This document shows positions 26,837 through 36,508 of a stretch of DNA of 64,000 bases, piece by piece. Below the pieces are notes generated by a model, which was not told the origin of the DNA, did no database searches, and saw nothing but the letters and a program-made list of their open reading frames with translations. The stretch covers positions 1,240,001 through 1,304,000 of the forward strand of contig JAVTLE010000001.1 in NCBI GenBank assembly GCA_033439295.1. Reading direction: 5' to 3'. Position 1 is the first letter of the stretch. Each line of letters opens with the position of its first letter. The translations under genes were made by a program, and so were the position numbers. Source of the stretch: Deuterostichococcus epilithicus (lineage: Eukaryota; Chlorophyta; Trebouxiophyceae; Prasiolales; Stichococcaceae).

Positions 26837-28404
26837 GGGCTGGCCTAGCCGCCACGTGCTTGGCTTTGCACCGCCGCCGCCGCTGGCAAGGCGGTCCCCA
26901 CCGTCGCCCCAGGCCGCCTCACCGCCCCGGCGCAGCAGCCTGGAGGAGGCTGGTGCGTTTCTGGAGCCGCTGGCTGCCGCCCAGCACAAAACCACCCGTT
27001 CATGGCCATTAGGTCAGCTGTGTGCGGCGCCTCGTGTCACAGTGCGCCTCAAAGGTGCATGCCGACCCTGCGCCGGCCCCCGGCATTCACAGTCTGCCCG
27101 CCGGGGGAGCCGCGCCCAACAGGAGCAATACACACATGTGGCGCAAACAGGCTCATCCAGCTGACACTATCCGACTGACGCTTCCCCTCGTTTGTGCATT
27201 TCCCAGGACCCAGCGGCGCTGGCGCGGCGGACCGGCGGCGGCTGGGCGACGCCCTCGCGGCACTGGCGGCGGAGCGGGAGCGCGGCGCCCGGCTGGCGGC
27301 GCTGTTGACGGNGCGGCAGCAGGCGGCCGACGAGCGCGCCGCGCAGCTTCAGCGCCGCCTCGCGTGCGTCGCCGGCGAGGAGGCGGCGCTCGCCGCCTGC
27401 ACGCCCGCCGAGCTGGAGGCGCTCGAGAAGGTGACTTTCTGGAAATGGTCGGCCAGCAGCAACCGGGCTCCTAGACTGTGGATGCCGTGCCTCCGGCGGA
27501 ACTCGCCGCGTGCATGCTCGCAGAGTCGAGGGCGCTCGAGAAGGTGGGGATTGGGTTCCCGGGCCTCGTCTTTGTTTATGCATCCCGACTTTTGTGCTCT
27601 GGACTTTGTATCGGGTGTGGCACTCGGTCGCTTTGCAGAGCTGGGGCGCTCGAGAAGGTGTGGTTTGGGGTCTGCCAGCTCGCTCTTGGTCCGCTGGACG
27701 GCTGCATTCCGGGCATTGCACCAGTGGAAGCTGGGCCCGACGGGGGACGCCGCCCGCCTGTGCCGGTCTTAGAGCTGGTCACGAAAGAACATGTCGACAG
27801 TGAACATTCGATACGCCCCAGGAGCTGGAGGGCGGCATCGCAGCGGCACGGCGGGCGGCGGCGCACGCCGCGGCCCGCGAGGCGGCCGCAGAGTCCTCGA
27901 CCTGCTCCCTGTGCATGGAGCGCCCGCAGGGCGTCGTCTTTGGCTGCGGCCACCAGGCAGGCTCCCTTGTGCTTCACTCCCTGCAGTTCCACTCCCCTCC
28001 ATCCCCCTTCGGAGCATGCAGGCTGCAGGCGCATTGGGCTGCCGGCTCTGGCGACTGCCTGCACAGTGGACAGCCTCCAGCAGCACTTTCGCTGAGGCCG
28101 CCATGGATGCTGCGAGCCGAGGCGCTCGGCACTTGGCGCTTGCGGGCTGGAATCCCGGGCCTGAACGTGTAGCACTTTCAGAAACCTGCCTGTAGGCATG
28201 CCTGTGGTGTGCGGCTCACCTTCCGGAGGTGCCAGCAACCCGGTTGCCTCAGGTACTCGTTTATGGCATCAAGTGTAGTCTAACATTAACACTTCGCCTC
28301 CCGCTGTGTAGGTGTGCCCGCAGTGCAGCTCGCAGCGATGCCCTGCGGAGTGCCCTTTCTGTCGCACGCCCATCACCACACGTATCAACGTCTTCAGGAG
28401 CTAA
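22379..28404 (+). CDS. Kelch-repeat, coiled-coil, polyQ and C-terminal RING protein (putative E3 ubiquitin ligase)
   Basis: Eleven exons sum to exactly 1,174 codons: 22379-22862, 23037-23255, 23464-23622, 23815-24002, 24216-24467, 24669-25313, 25595-25738, 26034-27012, 27207-27430, 27822-27956 and 28312-28404. Residues 1-190 are Gly/Ser/Ala/Arg-rich. Kelch blades occupy about 190-540 (ERLYVYGGL, GKIWVAGG, GVVAFGGLG, LIIFGGVD, TMAVFGGR, LNDVWLLDVASWRW, RIAVCGGM). Heptad-rich, Ala/Glu/Arg-rich helices span about 600-790, then a Ser/Pro-rich linker with a CAG-encoded polyQ, and another coiled coil to about 1110. The RING is C-terminal: Cys1126, Cys1129, Cys1140, His1142, Cys1145, Cys1148, Cys1157 and Cys1160, ending ITTRINVFRS. 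I infer an E3 ligase with Kelch blades for substrate binding. Introns at 25739 and 27957 use GC donors. Several N bases fall in exon 24669-25313 and two in exon 26034-27012. Confidence 0.88.
26771..26836 (+). repeat. CAG tract encoding polyQ in the Kelch-RING gene
   Basis: An interrupted CAG/CCACAG run encodes about 20 residues, mostly Gln, in exon 26034-27012. It lies in the low-complexity linker between the two coiled coils. Confidence 0.9.
27492..27662 (+). repeat. Two intronic copies of the end of exon 27207-27430 with its splice donor
   Basis: The exon ends GGCGCTCGAGAAG|GTG at 27430. The same block recurs inside the following intron near 27534-27547 and 27648-27661, spaced about 113-114 bp. 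For the first copy the resemblance extends about 50 bp upstream (27493-27545 against about 27381-27431), with substitutions. For the second it extends about 35-45 bp. Both copies keep the donor GT. Confidence 0.85.
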
Positions 28405-29429
28405 TCAAGGATTCGATTTGTGCCCACCTCTCAAGAGAAGAAGCAAGGCCCATGGGCCACGAGCGTGCAGCTGCGACAACATGTCGGCGAGGTGTGACGG
28501 AGAGGGTGTGTGGACGGAGGGAGGCGGCACGCACGCGATTTTGAGGTTGTGTTTTGCAGAACTGCCCCGGTGCTCTCCCAGACGCATCAGAACTATGCTC
28601 AAACCTATGAACAGAATTGATCTGGTTGCAGTGACGAGAATCAGCGTTTGAGTTTCACTTCGGGAGTGCAGATCGTCTTCAGAACATGACGCTGGCCCTC
28701 CAGCTAGCAGCATGCTGCGACAATGTGGTCAACTTTTGGCAATCTGCACAAGGTCATGGCTGCAGAGCACGCAAACATGTGAGAACCTTGAATGGCTGGA
28801 CCTTGAATGGCTGGGCCGATTGGCGTCCGATTGCACCAACCATGAGACCTTTGTGTTCCTGATGAAGGGTGGACCTAATTTGACCGGAATCCAGGGATCA
28901 CAGACGTCAGTCACTGCTTGGTACCACATTACATCTTCCCGAGATGTAGGTAAATGCGTCGAGGCCTGCAGGGCGGAGCTCGCATCTTGTAGCTTTAGGC
29001 AAGCTGGGTGCTGCCTAGCCGAAGAAACGGAATGGAGCATGCGCAATTCAACCTTGAGTCTGTGCACAACCGGTTGAATTATGAAAGCTCTGAGCGGCAG
29101 TGCCCGCCAAATGGCATAGCAGTGTGGCGCCCGACTGCAAGTCTGTGCCCCACTCCGTCCCCAAGGTCCAGACTTTGTTCCCGAATCTGATCTGGCGCCC
29201 AGCTGTTCAAATGCCACCAACCATGCCTGGCGACCCCCAAATTTGATCCCCCAGCTGTGCGATGGCAGCAGCATCGCCTGTGCAGCCCCAAAACGAGCCT
29301 CCTGCACATCCTCCCCCTCACGGGCTGCCCCAGCAGCACCGCTGCTCTGCCCAGGCCCCGCTACCGCTGCTGGGGCGGCCCGGGTGTAGCCCGACGCCAG
29401 CTGCAGGGTCCCAATGCCCGATGCCCGCT
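28405..29429. other. Convergent intergenic stretch
   Basis: About 1 kb between the 3' ends of the Kelch-RING gene (+) and the 4E-T-like gene (-). A short direct repeat (CCTTGAATGGCTGG) occurs twice near 28788-28815. No supported gene. Confidence 0.45.
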
Positions 29430-30489
29430 TCACTGCATGCTTCGCAGATGGTCCTGCAGGCTCAACTGCGGCGGCTGCGCGTTGCCAGACGCGCCACCGC
29501 CAGGGTTCAGCGACCCTGGCGCCAGCGACCCGGAGGAGGCTTGCTGCAGCAGGCGAAGGAGATCGCTGGAGGCCCCATTGCCGCCGCCGCTGCCGCCGAA
29601 GGGGTCACCGCCGCCAAGGATGCCCGCCTGAGGCGGCTGCGAGGTGAACTGACCAACGCCCGGCACGCCGCCGGACGCACCCTGCGATGCAGCAGCATTG
29701 TGTGCGGGGTGAGGTTGACGAATCCTCAAGAAAGCAGGGTGCACAGCCTCCTGGCGTGCTGATTGGCATTTTCAGGTCTCAGCTGGCATTCGAGATCCAG
29801 GCACAGAGTTGGCCGCCCTGAGAAACGGCTGCACGCCTGGAACAGGTGGGCGAGTCCGCCGCCCGGCTGTTGCTGCTGCTGCGGCAGCGGCGCGCCGCCA
29901 TACCCAGGGTACCCTTGGAAGGATGCCTGCTGGCTGCTGCCCTGCGCCGACCTGTGCAGGCAGCGGCAACGGACGATTGGGTTCGAAATGGCTTTAGGTT
30001 GGCGCCGCCAGGAGAAGCAATGGCATCTCGTGCCTGCAGCAGCCGGGGGAGGGCATGGCCGCACTGGCAAGGAGCTACCATGGCGACAGCATGACAAAAC
30101 GGTCTGCAGCAAAGGTAGCGGCAGGGGTCACACCCCGAGCGCTGGAACAGCATGGAGTCCGGCTGCTGCTGGCCGGGCAGGCCTAACTGTGGTAGGCCCA
30201 GCTGCTGCATTGGCGGCGGAGTGCGCCGCTGCTGCTGTTGCTGCTGCTGTTGAACCTGCCGCATCTGGGGCCAGAGAGTGGGGTGTCAGCCAAATGGACG
30301 ACGCGGAAATGAGTGCTGAAAATGAGCTGGGGTAGCAAGTCTGGGCACCATCCGGATTTGCGCAATGTCGACTCGATCGCACAGCGCATTCTTGCGTGAA
30401 ACAGCTCTGCATACAAGAGCATGAACCCACCTGCTGCTGAAACTGCTGCTGCCGCAGCTGTTGCTGCTGCAGCTGCTGCTGCTGGAACG

Positions 30490-30537
<48 letters not shown>

Positions 30538-31917
30538 AGCGCTGCTGCTGCAGCATCTGGTGCTGCTGCGCCTGTTGTTGCTGCTGCTGCAGCTGCTGAG
30601 CCTGCAGCTGGGCCTGGTAGCGCTGCAGCTGCTGCGCCTGGTGCTGCGGCTGCAGGAAGGCCGGCGGGCCCGGCTGCTGCTGGGAGAAAGGGCCGCCGGG
30701 CGGCAGCCCCTGCTGCTGCAGCGCGGTGCCGGGCGAGCCCGGCGGCCGCGACGCCTGCTGCTGCTGCTCCAGCAGCCGCAGCAGCTGATCGGTTCCCTGA
30801 CAAGCAGCAGGTACAAGGTTTTGTGCTTGCCAAGGGAGGTGTTCAGGCTAGGCATCTCCCAGTCCCAGGTGTGAGATGGCCCTACGTGTTGCTTCATGTC
30901 TTGGTAGGGGGGAGATGCGGATGAGGTGGTGGCAGCCCAGACTTTGCCTGTGTGGCTGCATGCTCCTGGGGGGCGCATTCCACAGTGCAACTGTCCTTTC
31001 CCAGCCCCAGTGGGGAAGCACGGTGCCCTACAGTGGCACCAGGGGGAACGGCAAAACGACAGGGCACCTGGGGCTGCGAGAGGGTGGGCGGCGGGAGGCC
31101 GCCCGCGCCAATGGCGCCGCGTCCTTGCAGCAGCGACAGCAGCGTGTTGCCGCTGCCTGGCGGCGTGCCGACACCGCCGCCGAGGCCCGGCATCTGCTGC
31201 TGCTGCTGGAAGTGCTGCGGTAGGTCGTGCTGCGGCGGCGGCTGGCCGCGGCCCACGCCCCCAGAGTGCAGCTGCAACAGCGACTGCGGCAGGCCTGCGG
31301 CAGGAACGAGCACTGATGTCAAGTGATGCTCTCGCAAGTGCATGAGCCAGTCCTATGCAGTGAGTCTGCTGAGAACCCGCAGAACATCTCTGGCTCGGCC
31401 GAGGAACCAGCTGTGAAGCGATCGCCAGTCTCGGATACTGCACCTGCCCGACAACAACTCCTCCCCTCCTTCTGGCCACCAACATGAAATCAGCTCGGAA
31501 TCTAATCGCGCAGCCTCGTATTGGCCAGAGACATCGATTAAGAACCAGTTTCTCTGGCGGAATCACACCTGCCATTGTGCGGGGAGCGCCAGAGATGGGG
31601 CCGCCGCCGCCGCCCTCGAGCTCCGCCAGGGTGCGCGCGCGCACAGGCATCGCCGGCAGCGGCGCCGGGCCATCCGGCTGGCCACCAATAAAGCCGGCCT
31701 GCGACGCGCTTGGCTGCACGCCGCCGCCCTGTCGAGAGATCGAACAAGCATTTCGGGCATGCATACGCCGAGCTTCGATTCCCAGGAGACACAAAGCCAG
31801 GTTTTCGGCCTAGACATCGGGGTGGGGCCAGAAAACGTGGCTGACATAGCACTCGAGATTCTGTCCTGATGTGAGACTATAAAGACATGCACCTGGAAGA
31901 ACGCGTCAAAGCTGAAG

Positions 31918-31967
<50 letters not shown>

Positions 31968-34900
31968 GAAGGGAAGCTGCATGGAGCCGTGTGGTGACGG
32001 CGGCGGCAGCTGCGCTGAGAATGCATTGCCCATCGGCTGTGGCACTGGGAAGGCATTCCCCGGCGGCTGCTGAGCCGAGAAGGCGCCGGCAAGCAGCGGC
32101 GCCGGAGCCGACGGCTGCGCGGCCGGCTGCTGCATGGAGGCTGCCCGGTTTGCACCTGGACAAGGGAAACCATGGAAATCATTAGCGACACATCGTTATG
32201 CACGCTTCATGACGAAGATGACGTCATGAAGCAGGAACCGAGCACAAGTGCGATGCACGACTTAAAGCGCAAGGATTTAGCAAGACAAACTGTGCGTCAT
32301 GCGTCAAAACATGCATCACCGCCTCAGGGACGCAAACTACACGTTTTTCTTCAATTGTTGACGTACCCGCAAGCAGCTGCTCCAGGCTGGAGGAGGCCGT
32401 GAGCTGCGGCGCCTGCGCAAGCGCCGCAAAGGGGGAGGACGCCGGCCCTACAGGGCCCTGCTGCTGATGCGGCGGCGGCGGCGGCGTCCCAAAGCCCGGC
32501 GTGTNCGCGGCCCCGGCGGCGGGGGCGAAGGGCGACGTCGAGGGGCCGGGCGGCGCCGTCGCAGCGGGGCCCTGCGCCGAGGTGGCGTTCGCTGCCGTGG
32601 GAGCGGGCGGCGGGGCCGCCGAGCCGGCGGGCGCCGGCGCAGCGAGCTCGGAGGGGTCGTCTTCCAGCTTGATGAAGGAGAAACGGGAGCGTGTCTGCTT
32701 GCCGCCGTCGCCCGCGGGAGTCAGCACGCCTGCCTGTGGAGGGGCCTCCTGCAGGCGGGATGCAATGATCAGCGACCTGTCCAGCGGTGAGACCTACTGT
32801 GACTCGCGCCGCAATGATGGCTCCGATCAGACAGCTGACCAGGTGCAGACGTGGTGACGGCAAGATCAGGTCCGCTGGGTCCAAGCAGCAGCGCGGCGCC
32901 CGCCACTCACCGAGGCTGACGCTGACGCTGGCGGCGCCGCAGGCTGGGGTCCACCGCCCATGAGGGCCGCCAGAGCGGCATCCCCCCCGCCGAAGGAGCG
33001 CCCATCGCCCCCCTCCGCCTGATGCGGGGGACCCACCGCCTCTTGCCGCTGGCCCCCCGCTGCCGCGGGTCCCTCGAAGCCCGGCGGGGCTGCCTTGCCG
33101 GCCGCGCGGCCCGCTGGCGCTTTCGGTGCCCCGGCGTTGCCCGCGGCGGCACTGGGCTTGTCTCCGTCGTCCAGCAGATCGGCCCAGTCCTTGTCCGTCA
33201 TCTGATCCGGCTCCCCCTGCCGGCGGCCAGACACAGGACATTTTCCACGATGGCCGCAGGAGCATGCTCGGAAAAGAGCGAATGTCGCCACCGCCCCTCA
33301 TTCCTGCACATGCTTGGGCTGCTACGAGAATGAGGCCCCTGACCATGTGTGCAGCAGTCGACAGCATGTCGCAATGAGCTGAGAAGACAGGGACCAATGG
33401 AGCCGAGACAGAAATGTGCAGCGCTGGGCACGGATGATCAGGGAGACGCACGGCTGGGCGCACGGCGCGTGTGGGCGCGGAACGGGCCTTGCGGAACTGC
33501 TCCTGCATCGCCTGGCGCTCAGCCTCCATGTCGGCCGCCGTCATGACCGGGCGCCTGGCGCCGCCGCCGCCGGCCTCGGCCATCCNCGGCGGCTGGTNGC
33601 CCCGGCGCCGGCGCCCGCGTGGCTCGGGTCGCCGTCGCTGACGCCCGGCGCCTGCGGCGGCCGTCCCGCCGCGCCCGCCATCGCGCTGGCCGCCGTGCTG
33701 CGGGCCGCGGCTGTCGCGGCCGTGCTGCTGCTGCTGCTGCTGTTGCTGAGGCGGCGCCTGCGCCGAGCCCTGGCGCTGGGGCCCGATGGGCTGCCCCATC
33801 TGCTGCCACTCGCGCGAGGGCTCGGGCCGCTCGCCTCGCCCCTTGGACGAGCGCCAGTCACCGTCGCTGCCAGCGCAGGCGGCACACAGTCAGCACCACG
33901 GCCCTGCAGCTTGAACTTCCTGCTGCAGCTGTTTGGAGCTATAACCTGATTGCAAAACGTCACCGACATATTCGGGCCGTGGACGAGTTGCACTGGACCG
34001 CATGGGCAAGCGAGTCATGCAAGCACACCTGGGCGGTGGCGGCGCCTCAGAGGGCGGCGGCTGCTGCTGCTGCTGCTTGGCGCTCGGCGGCGCCAGCAGC
34101 TTCGTCCGGCTGCCAGGGCCTCCAGGCCCAGCGGGCGTAGGAGGCCCCAGCGGACCGCCGCCGCCGCGGCCGCGCCCGATGGCGAAACCGTCAGACGGTG
34201 TGCGGGATGGCTGCCGGGGACCCTCCGGCGCCTCTCGCGCCTGCTGTGGTGACAGGCAGAGGTGGTAGGCGGGGAGGTGGCTGCAATCCAAGCCCTTTGA
34301 GTAGGGCTCAGAAGGTGCACAGACTCCCGCACTTGTTGGTTGCAATGCCAGGGCAGTCGCAGGCCCTGCAGGAAAACCACACAGCTTCCGCGCCATGCTC
34401 AGCTGCCTGGCATGTGCATGTCGGTGCGCAAGCGCTCACATGCATCATGCCGCCTGGCCGCAGTGCGCCACGCGGCAGCGGGCCGTCACCGGCGTCGCCG
34501 CCGCCGCGCCAACCGCCGCCGCGCTGCCACGATGTTGGGCCGCTTGCCGCGCGCTGGAAGCCGGGTGGCCCGCTGGGGGAGCCGGGAACCGGCGGCTGCG
34601 GCCCGACGCCCTCCCCCTCATCCACCAGGCGGCTGCGGATGCCCCCCATCATGTGGCCGCCAGAGCCTGGGTCGGTCAACCATACACTTGGCTCAGCAAT
34701 TTGCGCAACAGGGAATGAAACGCGCAACAGGGAATGAAATATCTGGGCATTCGGTTGGCACAACGCAGCACATGCACAGGTTATGCGGCTCGGTCGACAC
34801 CCTACCCGCAGAGCCGGGCCCATTGAAGGGGCCGCGCCAGTTGGAGCCTTTCCGTCCATCTGGCGGGCCGCCATTGTGCAGCGGGCCGCCGCTGTGAGGG

Positions 34901-36045
34901 CTCGCAGTAGGACCCTGCGCCGAGCATGGAGGTATCTGAAGTGCCGCAGGAAGAAAGGAAGGAAGGTGACAACGGTGTCAGATGTCTGCTGAGCGGCTGT
35001 CCCGCTGGTGACGACTCGAAACAGTGCGTTGCCGCAATGGCAGCTGCAGCAAGCCACGGAGTCTGGCGCTTTCCAGGCAGAGGCTTGTTCCCTGCACAGC
35101 ACTGGGCCCTCACCTGTGGTCGCAGTGACATTGGGCGTGCTGGGCTGGCGGGAGCGCCGGCGCCAAAGTGGCCTGGGGGCGGCAGCCCCACCTGTCCTGT
35201 CTGCTGGTCGAAGAATGTCGCCTCGTGCAGGTCCCTGCACGAGGCATTGCAGGGCACATAAGCTTTGACATTTGGACCTATACCGTCAGGGCACCCCAGC
35301 GGTGTGCGGATTGCAGTCTTTATAAGTTTGTGGTCCAGGGCACGACTGGAGTCCACTGTTGACAGTCTCAGCTCCACATGAACAATACGGCTTCAAATGC
35401 ATTGCATGGTCGAACAATTAAAACCTGAAGGCGTCGGCATCCCAGTCCGCCGGCGCATTGCGGCATTGTGGCTTCTCGCCGATGCTCCGCAACACATCAC
35501 TGCACGGGACGAAAAGTGATGTGGCTCATGCATGCAGATCACCTGTGGCTGTTCAGCGCCATTATAAACATTTCACTCACCAACGCTTGCGCGCCAGCCA
35601 ACGCAAGATGCAGCGACAGGAGAGTCTACCAGCTGCTACCTCGCTTTGCATTCTCTCATGCTTTGAGTAACAGGGCAGCAGGAATCGAGAAACGGCAGCA
35701 CCTGCTGTAAGCTATCCTGACAGTCTTCTCTGAAATGCCACCTTCGCTGGTCACGCTGGGTTGCGTTTCGGCCCCATTGGCTTTCCTGCATTGCAGGGCG
35801 ACCAGATATAAGTTTTAGCATGTCCATCGCAGCCAGCCTTGCACGCAAGTCGAAACAAACTTCTGCTTGGGGGTTGCACAAGCGAGGGCAGCCTTTACTC
35901 ACCCGCGAACTTCCGTGGTCACGCTCGCATCATCTGCAGAGTTGCACTGCTGATCTGCGGCGAGTTTCGGCTGTGCATCTGCTGTGTGTGCGGCGTCATC
36001 TGCTTTGCTGACAGCTGCATCATCACTCGACGCAGAGCTTGCCAT
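29430..36045 (-). CDS. Q-rich protein with a 4E-T (eIF4ENIF1)-like N-terminus; putative eIF4E-binding repressor scaffold
   Basis: Seventeen exons close to 1,192 aa: 35903-36045, 35702-35785, 35425-35499, 35114-35234, 34806-34914, 34440-34666, 34029-34243, 33464-33866, 32911-33216, 32367-32748, 31893-32155, 31569-31728, 31068-31294, 30431-30796, 30134-30264, 29837-29951 and 29430-29681. An acidic start (MASSASSDDAAV) leads to AYSSDVLRSIGEKPQCRNAP around residues 73-92. That matches the YxxxxL eIF4E-binding motif and the following E-x-P-x-C/S-K/R pattern of animal 4E-T. A motif RSRFSFIKLEDD lies near residue 581. The rest is Pro/Gly/Gln-rich with polyQ tracts and short Leu motifs (SLEQLLAG, NTLLSLLQ, SSDLLRLLQQ). 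4E-T represses translation and drives mRNA decay in P-bodies; applying that here is inference. The intron at 29836 has a GC donor. The donor after exon 33464-33866 could instead be AAG|GCCCGT. Confidence 0.8.
30491..30535 (-). repeat. CAG tract (15 codons) in the 4E-T-like gene
   Basis: CTG on the plus strand, CAG in the sense strand. It encodes an uninterrupted glutamine run within a much longer Q-rich exon (30431-30796). Confidence 0.9.
31919..31964 (-). repeat. CAG tract (about 15 codons) in the 4E-T-like gene
   Basis: Pure CAG repeat in the sense strand near the 3' end of exon 31893-32155. A shorter CAG run occurs near 33725-33747 in another exon of the same gene. Confidence 0.9.
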
Positions 36046-36508
36046 GCTGCAACAACTGCCGCGGTGCTCAGAGGACAAAGCAGTAGGGAATCACGAACTT
36101 GCCATCCGTTTGCAGACTTGCATGCAAGCGTCTTCCTCACAATGGGCAGAAGTTCGCAACGAAGTGCCTTGAGGGGCCTAGCAAAAGAGCTGCAAAAGAG
36201 TCATCCCTCGAAAGACTCTAATCCATTCGCCAGAGTGACGGGGAGCGCAGGCTCAAGCCGAGCTGGCAGCATGATCGCGAGCACGCAACGTCATTGCTGC
36301 CCAGCTTGACCTGTCTCATATCGATCAGCTCCAGATTCTTTGGGGACTTGTCGCCGTATACGGTTTCGAGAGTTTTTGAAGTGTTGTGCAGCACGCATAT
36401 CGGTGTCACGAGCACGCAGGAAACGTTGGCCTCAAGCATTTGCTGGTCTGCTCGTCACATCAGCAGTACCGCAGTCTCGGTGAACATTGTGCTGAACGGC
36501 CAATCCAG
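36046..36508. promoter_or_regulatory. Divergent promoter region of the 4E-T-like gene and dapB
   Basis: 463 bp between opposite start codons (36045 minus, 36509 plus). A minus-strand open stretch at 36297-36439 (MLEANVSCVLV...) reads like protein, but I could not join it in phase to the gene below. It may be UTR or a missed upstream exon. Confidence 0.5.

Noticed and set aside
33464-33490. AAG|GCCCGT as another GC donor in the 4E-T-like gene
   Set aside because: A GT donor (GCC|GTGCGC) a few codons later is equally in phase, so I did not count it.
35418-35499. A C-terminus ending DWDADAFRF and TAA on the minus strand, first read as the end of a separate gene
   Set aside because: An AG|GTTTTA donor just before the stop joins it in phase to exon 35114-35234, so it is an internal exon of the 4E-T-like gene.
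36297-36439. Minus-strand open stretch starting MLEANVSCVLV and ending in a plausible donor, possibly an upstream exon of the 4E-T-like gene or a separate gene
   Set aside because: I could not join it in phase to any downstream exon, and the 4E-T-like gene already has a good ATG at 36045. Kept only as a note on the promoter region.
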